64,000 nucleotides of DNA from Lachnospiraceae bacterium (GCA_902362715.1 CABIXN010000001.1:255735-319734), one strand, 5' to 3'. Positions 24,273-33,901 are shown, numbered from the stretch's first letter. The notes: generated from the sequence alone by a model not told the origin. Numbers and translations: made by a program.

Positions 24273-25438
24273 TGAAGCAATTATGCAAACTAATATTGGC
24301 AGCGGCAGCTCTGGCAGTTTTGTCCGGAGCTGCCGGCTGTTCATTTGAAGGACAAAAAACGGACATTTCCGTATCTGAAAAAGAAAAAAGCAGAGATGAA
24401 GCCCTTGAGACAGGAGTCCATGCAGAAAATCAGGATGAGATCCGGGCCAGAGCTCTTTTAGATGAGATGTCTTTGGAAGAAAAAGTAGGTCAGATGTTTT
24501 TTGTGCGGTGCCCGAAAGAAAATGCCGCCAAGATGGTTACAGACTATCATATTGGCGGTTATCTTTTGTTTGGCCAGGATTTTGAAGAGAATACTCCAAA
24601 AGAAGCCAGAGAAAACATTCAGAGTTATCAGGAGGCTTCAGAAATTCCACTGCTGATTGGGGTGGACGAGGAAGGCGGTACGGTAAACCGCATCAGCCGT
24701 TATCCACAGTTTCGTAAAATTCCTTTTTTGTCCCCTATGGAGCTTTACGAGCAGGGGGGACTAAACGCTATTGAGCAGGATGCCCAGGAGAAGTGTGAGT
24801 TTTTGCAGGAACTGGGAATAAATGTAAATTTTGCTCCTGTCTGTGATGTGTCTGAGAATCCGGATGATTTTATTTATCAGAGAACTCTGGGGCAGGGGGC
24901 AGAGGAAACTGCTGAATATGTAAAGGCTGTTACAGCGGTTATGAAAGATAAAAAGATGGCATCTGTCTTAAAGCATTTTCCGGGTTACGGAAATAACACG
25001 GATACACATACGGGAATTGCTTATGACAAGCGGCCCCTCAAGGAGTTTGAAACTTCGGATTTTCTTCCCTTTCAGGGGGGAATTGATGCCGGGGCTGATC
25101 TTGTACTGGTATCTCATAATATAGTGGAATGTATGGATGAAACATATCCGGCTTCTCTTTCGGAAAAAGTGCACAGGATTTTAAGAGAGGAACTGGGATT
25201 TACCGGAGTGATTATTACAGATGATCTTGTGATGGACGGAGTAAAAGAATTTGCCGGGCAGGAGCAGGCTGCTGTGCTGGCGGTGAAAGCCGGGAATGAC
25301 CTTTTGTGCTGTACAGATTTTGAAGTGCAGATCCCAGCCGTTTTGGAAGCTGTAAAATCCGGAGAGATCAGCCGGCAGCAGATTGATGAATCAGTACTAA
25401 GGGTGCTGCGTTTGAAAATTAATCTGGGACTTTTATGA
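24272..25438 (+). CDS. Glycoside hydrolase family 3 lipoprotein (NagZ-like beta-N-acetylhexosaminidase)
   Basis: 388 residues. A signal peptide ends in the lipobox LSGAAGC (Cys23), so the protein is a membrane-anchored extracytoplasmic lipoprotein. The GH3 N-terminal domain covers about 65-380. KHFPGYGNNTDTHTG carries the Asp-His dyad of NagZ-type enzymes, and VIITDDLVMDG holds the nucleophile Asp. The likely substrate is GlcNAc linked to muramic acid in peptidoglycan, relevant to wall turnover. It overlaps alaS by one base and is probably translationally coupled to it. Confidence 0.9.
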   Translation: MKQLCKLILAAAALAVLSGAAGCSFEGQKTDISVSEKEKSRDEALETGVHAENQDEIRARALLDEMSLEEKVGQMFFVRCPKENAAKMVTDYHIGGYLLFGQDFEENTPKEARENIQSYQEASEIPLLIGVDEEGGTVNRISRYPQFRKIPFLSPMELYEQGGLNAIEQDAQEKCEFLQELGINVNFAPVCDVSENPDDFIYQRTLGQGAEETAEYVKAVTAVMKDKKMASVLKHFPGYGNNTDTHTGIAYDKRPLKEFETSDFLPFQGGIDAGADLVLVSHNIVECMDETYPASLSEKVHRILREELGFTGVIITDDLVMDGVKEFAGQEQAAVLAVKAGNDLLCCTDFEVQIPAVLEAVKSGEISRQQIDESVLRVLRLKINLGLL

Positions 25439-25453
25439 AATTTTGGAAAAGGG

Positions 25454-25481
25454 TTGACTAATCCGTCAGATATGCTATAAT
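25454..25481 (+). promoter_or_regulatory. Sigma-A promoter of rpsU
   Basis: TTGACT (25454-25459), 16-bp spacer, TATAAT (25476-25481). Confidence 0.8.
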
Positions 25482-25558
25482 AACTTGCAGTGCAAAAATA
25501 TTACCCAATCAGTTGAATATGCACAATACGCAACTGGAGGGAGGTTAGGTGTGATTCT

Positions 25559-25735
25559 ATGTCAAATGTTATCGTAAAAGAAAACGAAACTTTAGATAGC
25601 GCTTTACGCAGATTCAAAAGAAATTGTGCAAAAGCTGGTATCCAGCAGGAGATTCGTAAGAGAGAACATTACGAAAAACCAAGCGTAAAACGTAAAAAGA
25701 AATCTGAAGCAGCTAGAAAACGTAAATATAACTAG
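25559..25735 (+). CDS. rpsU: 30S ribosomal protein S21
   Basis: 58 residues: begins [20 protein letters not shown] and ends in a very basic tail KRKYN, as in all bacterial S21 proteins. The start ATG spans 25559-25561. GGAGGGAGG ends about 13 bp upstream, a little far but the only candidate. The gene is a single unit with its own promoter and terminator. Confidence 0.95.
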   Translation: MSNVIVKENETLDSALRRFKRNCAKAGIQQEIRKREHYEKPSVKRKKKSEAARKRKYN

Positions 25736-25751
25736 TTCAGACAAACTGAAA

Positions 25752-25788
25752 GAGGAAATAATCATGTAAATGGTTATTTCCTTTTTTT
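25752..25788 (+). terminator. Terminator of rpsU
   Basis: AGGAAATAA...TTATTTCCT hairpin around a short loop, followed by seven T residues. Confidence 0.85.
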
Positions 25789-25861
25789 GTTGTTCTAAAT
25801 TGAAAATGAAATCATATATTTGACTAAGGTCAGGGACAAGAACAGGACCGGGAGGAAAATT

Positions 25862-26770
25862 ATGGAACAGATGATTCAACTATTTCCCCTTCATCTCAGG
25901 AAGGAAATCAATGACAGCCGGATTTTTGAAAAAGAGATAGAAGAAATCAGAATACGGGTGGCTCAGCCCCTGATTGTTATAACAGGAAAAGGGGAATATA
26001 AAATCCCCGGATTGGAAAATTACCGTATGACAAAGGAAGATTTAAGCCAGATGGTCTCCTATATTTCCCAGTGTTCTATTTATGCTTTTGATGATGAAAT
26101 ACAGAAAGGATTTCTGACGCTTCAGGGAGGACACCGGGTGGGAATAGCTGGACAGGTTGTGCCAGAGGGTAAAGGTGTGCGGACCATAAGACCGATTACC
26201 TATCTTAATATCCGGATTGCCCATCAGGTATACGGATGTGCCCGAGATTTAGTCAGCTGGCTTCAGAGCGAGGGGCGATTTAAGAATACCTTGATCTTGT
26301 CTCCTCCGGGAGGGGGGAAAACAACGATGCTAAGAGATCTGGTACGGATTCTTTCTGATGGGGACAGGCGTTACCCAGGGATGAAGGTAGGGATTGTAGA
26401 TGAACGTTCTGAGATTGCCGGCTGCAGAAACGGCGTTCCACAGAATGATGTTGGAATCCGGACGGATGTGCTGGACGGCTGTCCAAAGGCGGAGGGAATG
26501 ATGATGCTGGTGCGCTCCATGTCACCGGAGATTCTGGCAGTTGATGAAATCGGTACGAAAGAAGATTTTGAGGCGGTAACGTATGCCTTAAACTGTGGAT
26601 GTGCGGTATTTGCAACGATGCACTGCTCTACGATACAGGAACTGATGGACAAACCATTTTGGAAGGATCCTGTCAACAGACAGCTGTTTTCTAGGTATGT
26701 GCTGTTAAAAAATCTCCGGGGAAACCGGACGTTTCAAGTATACGACGAGGGGATGGTGCAGTTATGTTAA
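25862..26770 (+). CDS. spoIIIAA: Stage III sporulation protein AA (secretion-type ATPase)
   Basis: 302 residues; cytoplasmic ATPase of the channel joining mother cell and forespore, related to type II/IV secretion ATPases. Walker A is SPPGGGKTT near residue 145; Walker B-like EILAVDEIG follows. An in-frame ATG at 25820 lies upstream, but 25862 has GGGAGG at the right distance. First gene of an eight-gene operon. A weak sigma-E-like -10 (CATATATT near 25811) precedes it, without a convincing -35. Confidence 0.95.
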   Translation: MEQMIQLFPLHLRKEINDSRIFEKEIEEIRIRVAQPLIVITGKGEYKIPGLENYRMTKEDLSQMVSYISQCSIYAFDDEIQKGFLTLQGGHRVGIAGQVVPEGKGVRTIRPITYLNIRIAHQVYGCARDLVSWLQSEGRFKNTLILSPPGGGKTTMLRDLVRILSDGDRRYPGMKVGIVDERSEIAGCRNGVPQNDVGIRTDVLDGCPKAEGMMMLVRSMSPEILAVDEIGTKEDFEAVTYALNCGCAVFATMHCSTIQELMDKPFWKDPVNRQLFSRYVLLKNLRGNRTFQVYDEGMVQLC

Positions 26771-27282
26771 AAATTGCCGGGATTGTTCTGGTGCTGGCTG
26801 CTGCATGGGGATACGGCAGCGGGCTTGTGGCACAGCTTGTAAGACACAGAGATAATCTGTTTGCCTGCAAAGAAATGACAGAACTTCTGATCGGAGAGAT
26901 TCGTTACGGGAAAACCCCCCTTCAGGATGCGTTTTCTTTGATTGCTGCCCGTCTGAAAGAGCCCCTGTCCGGCATTTTAAAAAGTATTTCCAAAGAGATC
27001 TGTCAGAATAATTATAAAAGCCTGGAAGTGGTCTGGGAGAATAAGTTTCAGGCTGCGCAGAAGGAACTTTATTTTACAGCAGAGGAGATGGAGGTAGTAA
27101 AAGGGATTGGAAAAAATCTCGGATATCTGGATGTACAGATGCAGGTACAGCATCTGACACTGTATCAAAAACAGATGGCGGGATTTCTGGAACAGACAGA
27201 GAAAACAGAAAAAGAAAAGAAAAAATTGTACCGCAGCTTAAGTATGATGGCAGGTGCAATGGTAGTATTATTACTGGTTTAA
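26764..27282 (+). CDS. spoIIIAB: Stage III sporulation protein AB
   Basis: 172 residues. An N-terminal membrane helix (IAGIVLVLAAAWGYGSGL) is followed by a helical domain related to GspF-type secretion platform proteins, with a second membrane helix at the C-terminus (LSMMAGAMVVLLLV). The start overlaps the end of spoIIIAA by 7 bases (translational coupling). It is a component of the sporulation feeding channel in the outer forespore membrane. Confidence 0.95.
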   Translation: MLKIAGIVLVLAAAWGYGSGLVAQLVRHRDNLFACKEMTELLIGEIRYGKTPLQDAFSLIAARLKEPLSGILKSISKEICQNNYKSLEVVWENKFQAAQKELYFTAEEMEVVKGIGKNLGYLDVQMQVQHLTLYQKQMAGFLEQTEKTEKEKKKLYRSLSMMAGAMVVLLLV

Positions 27283-27295
27283 AACGGGAGGAACT

Positions 27296-27490
27296 ATGGG
27301 TGTCAATCTGATATTTAAAATAGCGGCGGTGGGAATCCTGGTAACTGTTATTGGACAGGTACTAAAACACAGCGGAAGAGAAGAACATGCTTTTTTGGTA
27401 AGTCTTGCGGGACTGTTAATTGTTCTTTTCTGGATTGTGCCGTACATATATGATTTGTTTTCGAATATCCGGGATCTGTTTTCGCTGTAG
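27296..27490 (+). CDS. spoIIIAC: Stage III sporulation protein AC
   Basis: 64 residues with two membrane helices (IAAVGILVTVIGQVL and FLVSLAGLLIVLFWIVPYIY), the normal size and pattern of SpoIIIAC. GGGAGG precedes it by 6 bp. Confidence 0.95.
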   Translation: MGVNLIFKIAAVGILVTVIGQVLKHSGREEHAFLVSLAGLLIVLFWIVPYIYDLFSNIRDLFSL

Positions 27491-27501
27491 AGGGAAGTAA
27501 T

Positions 27502-27888
27502 ATGAGTGTAATAAAAGTTGCGATGATAGGCGTCTGCGGAGTATTGCTGGCGGTATTTTTAAAGCAGCAGAAAAATGAGTATGCACTGTATATCAGTATG
27601 GGAGCGGCTGTGCTGATTTTACTGCTGGCAGTAAACAGACTGGGGATAGTTATGGAATCCATTGAAAAAATTCAGTCGGTGATTAAAATTGACAGCAGTT
27701 ACGTAAAGGTGCTTGTTAAGATGATTGGAATTACTTATGTGGCAGAATTTGCGTCGGGGCTGTGCAAGGATGCAGGATATGCTTCTGTAGGGGCGCAGAT
27801 AGAGATGTTTGGAAAATTTTCCATTATGGCAGTCAGTATGCCGGTTCTGCTGGCTCTCATAGAAACCGTTGAAGGGTTTTTAACATGA
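27502..27888 (+). CDS. spoIIIAD: Stage III sporulation protein AD
   Basis: 128 residues, related to SpoIIIAC, with helices at IGVCGVLLAVFLKQ, ALYISMGAAVLILLLAV and a C-terminal SIMAVSMPVLLALIETV. It overlaps spoIIIAE by 4 bases (ATGA). Membrane component of the sporulation channel. Confidence 0.95.
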   Translation: MSVIKVAMIGVCGVLLAVFLKQQKNEYALYISMGAAVLILLLAVNRLGIVMESIEKIQSVIKIDSSYVKVLVKMIGITYVAEFASGLCKDAGYASVGAQIEMFGKFSIMAVSMPVLLALIETVEGFLT

Positions 27889-29072
27889 AAAAAAAGATCG
27901 TAAATGGAATCTTTCTTGTTTTTTTACTAACGGCAGTTTTTCAGTTTTCGGTGCGGGCGGCGGATCTTTCGAATGGGGATACTGCTGGGCCGGTGATATC
28001 CGAAGAGACAGATGGCAGCAATCAGGTAGATGAGTCTATGCTTAATGGAATTGATTTTACCGATATTGATAATTTTCTGAATGAAACAAAAGAAACAGAC
28101 GGCATTACTTTTCGTCAGCTTGTGGAGACCATTATTTCTCAGGATGGACAGGTTGATAAAAAATGGGTGTTTACACAGATCTGGAATCTGATTGCTAAAG
28201 AGCTTGTGGAGAGCAAAAGTATTTTTGCCCAGCTTTTGATTATGTGCGTGGCCTTTGCGGTTCTGCACAATTTTGCCAATGTGTTTGAAAACAGTCAGAT
28301 TCATACCACCTGTTTTTATATGTTCTATATGGCATTGATTACACTTTTAATGAGATCCTATCTGCTGACCCATCAGATACTCACAGAGGTGCTGGGCAGT
28401 CTGGTGGACTTTATGCAGGCAGTGATACCGGCTTTCTGTATGGCCCTGATGTTTTCTTCTGCGGCCTCAACGGCAGCTGTTTTTTATCAGATTATTGTGG
28501 CGGTTATTTATCTTATTGAACGGATTTTACTGTATGTGATTGTTCCGGGAATCCATATTTATGTAGTGCTGCAGATGCTCAACCATATGACCGGAGAGGC
28601 AATGATTTCCAGAATTACAGGTCTGTTAAAAAAGTTTATTACCTGGGGACTTAAAATTATGGTGGCGGCTATTACAGGGATGAATATTATTCAGAGTCTG
28701 ATTGCACCTGCTCTTGACGGGCTGAAAAATACGGCCATCACCAAAACGCTGAATATGATACCGGGACTTGGAGGTTCCGCAAATGCAGTTACCAGTATGT
28801 TTTTAGGGTCGGCGGTTGTGATTAAAAATGGAATCGGAGTGGCCGCTTTAATTATTTTGCTTGTATTATGCCTAGGGCCGCTGTTTAAAATGGGAGTTCT
28901 GACGTTTTTATATAAAGTGACCGGAGCTGTTGTACAGCCTATTTCGGACAGCAGGGTGTGCGGATGTATCAGCAGTGTAGGAGAGGGCGCTTCTCTTTTG
29001 CTGAAAGTACTTCTGGCAGCTATGATGATGTTTATGGTGACAATTGCAATTATAACGGCCGCGGTGCGGTAA
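27885..29072 (+). CDS. spoIIIAE: Stage III sporulation protein AE
   Basis: 395 residues. A cleavable or anchor N-terminal signal (IVNGIFLVFLLTAVFQFSVRA) precedes an acidic extracytoplasmic stretch (residues 30-80) and then about seven membrane helices. PGLGGSANAVTSMFLGSAVV matches the conserved centre of the family. It is the polytopic membrane core of the SpoIIIA channel. The start is coupled to spoIIIAD. Confidence 0.95.
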   Translation: MKKKIVNGIFLVFLLTAVFQFSVRAADLSNGDTAGPVISEETDGSNQVDESMLNGIDFTDIDNFLNETKETDGITFRQLVETIISQDGQVDKKWVFTQIWNLIAKELVESKSIFAQLLIMCVAFAVLHNFANVFENSQIHTTCFYMFYMALITLLMRSYLLTHQILTEVLGSLVDFMQAVIPAFCMALMFSSAASTAAVFYQIIVAVIYLIERILLYVIVPGIHIYVVLQMLNHMTGEAMISRITGLLKKFITWGLKIMVAAITGMNIIQSLIAPALDGLKNTAITKTLNMIPGLGGSANAVTSMFLGSAVVIKNGIGVAALIILLVLCLGPLFKMGVLTFLYKVTGAVVQPISDSRVCGCISSVGEGASLLLKVLLAAMMMFMVTIAIITAAVR

Positions 29073-29094
29073 TGAAAGAAAGGCGGAAGAGCAG

Positions 29095-29679
29095 ATGGAT
29101 GCCATATTCGGGTGGGTGAAAACATTAATCTTTTTTTCTCTGTTTCTTACGATTTTTATGCAGCTGATTCCGGAGAAAAAATACCGCAAATATATACGTT
29201 TTTTTGCAGGGATGATTTTTATTATTCTTGCGGTATCTCCGGTTTTTAAGTTTTTTTCTAAAGGGGATTTGTCAGAGAATATTTTTGAGCAGTTTGCCTA
29301 TCAGCAGGAAAGTGAGAAAGTCAGTCTGGATTTTGAATATATGGAGAGCCAGCAGCAGGAATATTATCAGGAACAGGTGAAACAGGCTGCGTCTGAGCTG
29401 ATAGACAAAGCGGCAGCCGAACAGGGATTTGAAATGACCGGCAGCAGCATTGAACTAAAAGAGGGCTCCGGGGAGCCGGAAAAAATAACGGTTTTTGTCA
29501 GGGAGGCAGATGAGACAAAAGAACAGGAGCGGACTGCAGTGGAAGAAATAAAAATAAAGATTGCAGATGACGGGGGAGAAAAAAAAGAAGTATCGGCGGC
29601 CAGATCTGGGAAGCTGAAAGAAGAAATTGTATCATTGTTTGAAATTCCGGAAGATCAGATACAGATTTTGGAGGAATAG
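29095..29679 (+). CDS. spoIIIAF: Stage III sporulation protein AF
   Basis: 194 residues. Two N-terminal membrane helices (VKTLIFFSLFLTIFMQLIP and FFAGMIFIILAVSPVFKFF) anchor a soluble domain facing the intermembrane space, ending EIPEDQIQILEE. The domain resembles the ring-forming fold of AG and AH. It directly abuts spoIIIAG, with no spacer between the stop and the next start. Confidence 0.94.
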   Translation: MDAIFGWVKTLIFFSLFLTIFMQLIPEKKYRKYIRFFAGMIFIILAVSPVFKFFSKGDLSENIFEQFAYQQESEKVSLDFEYMESQQQEYYQEQVKQAASELIDKAAAEQGFEMTGSSIELKEGSGEPEKITVFVREADETKEQERTAVEEIKIKIADDGGEKKEVSAARSGKLKEEIVSLFEIPEDQIQILEE

Positions 29680-30282
29680 ATGGATATCAGGAAATTTATA
29701 AAAGAAAAACAATGGAAAAAGTGGAAAAAAGATCAGTGGCTGATTGTATTTCTAGCAGGGGTGCTGCTGCTTGTGATTGCCATACCGGTAAATTCAGGAA
29801 AAAAGTCGGAGAATACGAAAGATACACAGGCGGAACAGACAGTTAAGAATCAAAAGAGTGAAAATCAGAGTGATTCTGATTATGAGGGGCAGCTAGAAAA
29901 GAAGCTGGAACAGGTTTTAAAGCAGATGGATGGAGCAGGACAGGTTCAGGTAATGATAACCCTGAAAGATACCGGAGAATCTGTGGTGGAAAAAGATATT
30001 AATACCACAGGAAATACCACAGAAGAGAGCGACAGCCAGGGAGGCACCAGAAAAACTGTGGAAAATCAGCAGGAAGAAAGTACTGTATACCAGGATGGCA
30101 CACAAGATGGTTCACCCTTTATATCGAAGGAAACCATGCCCCAAATTGAAGGCGTCCTTGTTGTGGCTCAGGGGGGAGGAGATACTGTAACGGCAAAAAA
30201 TATTTCTGAAGCAGTAGAGGCATTATTTGGAATTGAAGCTCATAAAATTAAGGTAGTAAAGATGAACATGCAGGAGGGGTAA
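29680..30282 (+). CDS. spoIIIAG: Stage III sporulation protein AG
   Basis: 200 residues. A basic N-terminus and one membrane helix (WLIVFLAGVLLLVIAIPV) precede a ring-building (RBM) domain (VQVMITLKDTGESVVEKDIN; EGVLVVAQGGGD; KISEAVEALFGI-like C-terminus). In known systems AG forms a large ring between the two membranes. The linker between about 50 and 75 is polar and variable, as usual. Confidence 0.95.
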   Translation: MDIRKFIKEKQWKKWKKDQWLIVFLAGVLLLVIAIPVNSGKKSENTKDTQAEQTVKNQKSENQSDSDYEGQLEKKLEQVLKQMDGAGQVQVMITLKDTGESVVEKDINTTGNTTEESDSQGGTRKTVENQQEESTVYQDGTQDGSPFISKETMPQIEGVLVVAQGGGDTVTAKNISEAVEALFGIEAHKIKVVKMNMQEG

Positions 30283-30284
30283 TC

Positions 30285-31001
30285 GTGAAAAAAATATTTC
30301 GTAAAAATCAGGTAATTATAACAGCACTGGCATTGATGATTGCAGTAGCCGGATACATAAGTTATACACAGTCTAATGACTCGGATAAAGATGTAGTAAA
30401 AACAAAGACAGATCAGACGGCGTCGGCTAATACAACCTATGATATCTCAGATGAGGATCTGGCTGCCGATGTATTTACAGATACAGAAGATAACAGTAAG
30501 AGTGATGCAAAGGATACAAAGACAGATGATAAGGATACAAAAACGGATGATACAAAAGATACGAAAGAGACATCCTCTGACAGTACAAAAACAGACAGTA
30601 AGAGTGAAAATCCCGGGGAGACAGTGCTTACAAATGCAGATGCTAAATCTGTAGATTTTGCCTCAGAGATGAAGCTGAACCGGGAGCAGATGCGGTCTAA
30701 AAATAAAGAAGATCTCATGGAGATTATCAATAATAATTCGATTACCGAGGCACAAAAACAAAATGCCATTGATAAAATGGTGGAGATGACCAATATTGCA
30801 GAGCGGGAAAACGCAGCAGAAATATTGCTGGAAGCCAAGGGATTCACAGATGTGGTAGTGAGTATTACAGATGATGGTGCTGATGTAGTATTAAATATGG
30901 GAGATGTTACAGATGCAAAACGGGCTCAGATTGAGGATATTATGAAAAGAAAAACAGGTGTGTCTGCAGAAAATATTGTAATCACTCCCATTTCTGAGTA
31001 G
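30285..31001 (+). CDS. spoIIIAH: Stage III sporulation protein AH
   Basis: 238 residues. The membrane helix at about 10-24 (ITALALMIAVAGYISY) is followed by a long acidic linker with repeated KDTKTDD-like units (residues 70-110), then the RBM ring domain from 125 (FASEMKLNREQMRSKNKEDL; GFTDVVVSITDDGADVVLN). It is the mother-cell partner of forespore SpoIIQ. The repetitive linker makes it longer than the family average. Last gene of the spoIIIA operon; deoB follows after 60 bp with no clear terminator. Confidence 0.95.
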   Translation: MKKIFRKNQVIITALALMIAVAGYISYTQSNDSDKDVVKTKTDQTASANTTYDISDEDLAADVFTDTEDNSKSDAKDTKTDDKDTKTDDTKDTKETSSDSTKTDSKSENPGETVLTNADAKSVDFASEMKLNREQMRSKNKEDLMEIINNNSITEAQKQNAIDKMVEMTNIAERENAAEILLEAKGFTDVVVSITDDGADVVLNMGDVTDAKRAQIEDIMKRKTGVSAENIVITPISE

Positions 31002-31061
31002 AATATAAATACACAGATTGGCAGAAGATAACTGCATAGCAAAAGAAAGAAGGAAACACAG

Positions 31062-32234
31062 ATGAAACGCATATTTTTAATTGTACTAGATAGTGTGGGA
31101 ATTGGAGAAATGCCGGATGCAGATCAATATAATGATGCAGGAAGCAATACCTTAAAAGCTGCTTCTGAAAGTCCGTATTTTTCCATGGAGCATATGCGGA
31201 AACTGGGCTGTTTTAATATAGATGGCGTGCAGATTGGAGAAAAAGAGGGGCAGCCGGAAGGCTCTTATGCCAGAATGACAGAACGTTCCAGGGGAAAGGA
31301 TACCACCATTGGCCACTGGGAAATTGCGGGAATCGTTTCAGAAAAACCTCTGCCTGTTTATCCCCAGGGTTTTCCGGATGAAATCCTCAGAGCCTTCTCG
31401 CAGAAAACCGGGCGGGGCATTCTCTGCAACAGGCCATATTCCGGAACGGAGGTAATCCGTGATTACGGAGAGGAGCATATGAAAACCGGAAAGCTGATTG
31501 TATATACGTCAGCGGATTCTGTATTCCAGATTGCCGCCCACGAGGATGTCATACCCGTTAAGACCCTGTACGAGTACTGCGGGATGGCAAGAGAACTGTT
31601 AAGCGGGGAGCATAATGTTGGCAGGGTTATTGCAAGACCTTTTACCGGTGAACCGGGCAGTTTTGTAAGAACCGCCAGACGCCATGACTTTTCTGTAAAG
31701 CCCCCAAAGACAACCATGCTGGATCAGTTAAAAGAGAGCGGATATCAGGTGCTGGCAGTGGGAAAAATCAATGATATTTTTGCCGGAGAGGGAATTACAG
31801 AGTTTGTGCGGACCGAAAATAATGCGGACGGCATTGACAAAATGCTTGCGTATATGGAGCGGGAGTTTGAAGGGCTGTGCTTTGTGAATCTTGTGGATTA
31901 TGATATGCTGTACGGCCACCGCAATGATGTGGACGGATATGCAAAAGCTCTGACTTATTTTGACAGCCGTCTGCCGGAAATATTAGATCAATTAAAGGAA
32001 GAGGATATTCTGATGATTACGGCAGACCACGGCTGTGATCCAAGTACGCCCTCTACAGATCATTCCAGAGAGTACACACCTTTTGTTATTTATGGAAAAC
32101 CGGTAAAAGGGGGAGTAAATTTAAAAACAAGAGAAAGCTTTGCGGATATCGGGGCCTCGGTCCTTGATTATTTTCGGATTAAGCCCAAAATCAGCGGAAA
32201 GAGTATGCTTGACAACGGATTGCTGCTCCTTTAA
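31062..32234 (+). CDS. deoB: Phosphopentomutase
   Basis: 390 residues of the alkaline phosphatase superfamily; interconverts (deoxy)ribose-1-phosphate and -5-phosphate with a Mn-dependent phospho-Thr intermediate. Landmarks: LIVLDSVGIGEMPDA at the N-terminus, RGKDTTIGHWEIAG containing the catalytic Thr, VNLVDYDMLYGHRND and ITADHGCDPSTPSTDHSRE. It joins the products of purine nucleoside phosphorylase (18871) to central metabolism. Confidence 0.97.
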   Translation: MKRIFLIVLDSVGIGEMPDADQYNDAGSNTLKAASESPYFSMEHMRKLGCFNIDGVQIGEKEGQPEGSYARMTERSRGKDTTIGHWEIAGIVSEKPLPVYPQGFPDEILRAFSQKTGRGILCNRPYSGTEVIRDYGEEHMKTGKLIVYTSADSVFQIAAHEDVIPVKTLYEYCGMARELLSGEHNVGRVIARPFTGEPGSFVRTARRHDFSVKPPKTTMLDQLKESGYQVLAVGKINDIFAGEGITEFVRTENNADGIDKMLAYMEREFEGLCFVNLVDYDMLYGHRNDVDGYAKALTYFDSRLPEILDQLKEEDILMITADHGCDPSTPSTDHSREYTPFVIYGKPVKGGVNLKTRESFADIGASVLDYFRIKPKISGKSMLDNGLLLL

Positions 32235-32290
32235 AATTAAAGTTTGTGAATGATCAGAAATAGAAATCATAAACAGTTGGAGGAAGCATT

Positions 32291-33880
32291 TTGGCTGATT
32301 TAAGGAAAGAAATAGAAAAACGAAGAACCTTTGCGATTATTTCCCATCCGGATGCAGGAAAAACAACCCTGACAGAAAAGTTTCTGCTTTATGGCGGAGC
32401 TATTAATCTGGCTGGTTCCGTAAAAGGAAAAGCGACGGCACGGCATGCGGTATCAGACTGGATGGAAATTGAAAAACAGAGAGGTATTTCAGTAACTTCA
32501 TCGGTGCTGCAGTTTAATTATGACGGCTATTGTATTAATATTCTGGATACGCCGGGGCATCAGGACTTCTCAGAAGATACCTACCGTACGCTGATGGCGG
32601 CAGATTCTGCTGTTATGGTAATTGACGGCTCTAAGGGTGTAGAGGCTCAGACAAGAAAGCTGTTTAAGGTATGTGTTATGCGTCACATCCCCATTTTTAC
32701 ATTTATTAATAAAATGGACCGGGATGCCAACGATACCTTTGATCTTCTGGATGAAATTGAAAAAGAGCTTGGAATTGCCACCTGTCCGGTAAACTGGCCC
32801 ATTGGATCCGGTAAGAATTTTAAAGGGGTCTATGATAGAAATACAAAAAAAGTAATGACTTTTTCCGACACTCTGAAAGGAACAAAAGAGGGTGTTGAAA
32901 CGGAATATGAGATTGACGATCCAAGGCTTTGTGAAGTCATTGGCGATGAAAAAAAAGATCTGCTGATGGAGGAAATTGAGCTTTTAGACGGGGCCAGTGC
33001 AGAGTTTGATATGGAGCTGGTATCCAAAGGAGAGCTCTCTCCGGTGTTTTTCGGGTCGGCTCTGACAAATTTCGGAGTGGAGACATTTTTACAGCATTTT
33101 CTTCAGATGACCACATCTCCGCTGCCCCGCAATGCGGATATTGGCCAGATAGATCCTTTTTCAGAAGATTTCAGCGCATTTGTGTTTAAAATACAGGCCA
33201 ACATGAACAAGGCCCATCGCGACAGAATCGCATTTATGCGTATCTGTTCCGGTAAGTTTACTGCGGGGATGGAAGTGACCCATATTCAGGGAGGCAGGAA
33301 GATGAAGCTCTCTCAGCCCCAGCAGATGATGGCACAGGAACGTAAAATTGTGGAGGAAGCCTATGCCGGGGATATTATCGGTGTGTTTGATCCCGGGATT
33401 TTTTCCATTGGAGATACCATAAGCACTTCTGCGGATAAATTTGCCTTTGAGGGAATTCCCACCTTTGCGCCGGAGCATTTTGCCCGGGTACGTCAGGTAG
33501 ACACCATGAAGAGGAAACAGTTTGTGAAGGGAATTACCCAGATTGCCCAGGAAGGCGCCATTCAGATTTTCCAGGAATATAATACCGGAATGGAAGAAAT
33601 CATTGTGGGTGTAGTAGGTGTTCTTCAGTTTGATGTTTTAAAATTCCGCTTGGAAAATGAATATAATGTAGAAATCCGTCTGGATAATCTTCCATATGAG
33701 CATATCCGCTGGATTGAAAATAAAGAGATTGATCTGGACAAGCTGTCCGGAACCTCTGACATGAAAAAAATAAAAGATCTGAAGGGAAATCCGCTGCTTT
33801 TGTTTGTAAACAGCTGGAGCGTGGGTATGACCCTGGATCGAAATGAAGGTTTAATGTTATCTGAGTTTGGAAGAAATTAA
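32291..33880 (+). CDS. prfC: Peptide chain release factor 3
   Basis: 529 residues; translational GTPase that recycles RF1/RF2. G1 is SHPDAGKTT, G3 DTPGHQD and G4 NKMD; the RF3-typical insertion YGGAINLAGSVKGKATARHA is present. The start is TTG, 7 bp after GGAGG; no ATG gives the expected N-terminus. Monocistronic, ending at a strong hairpin. Confidence 0.95.
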   Translation: MADLRKEIEKRRTFAIISHPDAGKTTLTEKFLLYGGAINLAGSVKGKATARHAVSDWMEIEKQRGISVTSSVLQFNYDGYCINILDTPGHQDFSEDTYRTLMAADSAVMVIDGSKGVEAQTRKLFKVCVMRHIPIFTFINKMDRDANDTFDLLDEIEKELGIATCPVNWPIGSGKNFKGVYDRNTKKVMTFSDTLKGTKEGVETEYEIDDPRLCEVIGDEKKDLLMEEIELLDGASAEFDMELVSKGELSPVFFGSALTNFGVETFLQHFLQMTTSPLPRNADIGQIDPFSEDFSAFVFKIQANMNKAHRDRIAFMRICSGKFTAGMEVTHIQGGRKMKLSQPQQMMAQERKIVEEAYAGDIIGVFDPGIFSIGDTISTSADKFAFEGIPTFAPEHFARVRQVDTMKRKQFVKGITQIAQEGAIQIFQEYNTGMEEIIVGVVGVLQFDVLKFRLENEYNVEIRLDNLPYEHIRWIENKEIDLDKLSGTSDMKKIKDLKGNPLLLFVNSWSVGMTLDRNEGLMLSEFGRN

Positions 33881-33901
33881 ATATATCAGACTTGAATGTT
33901 T

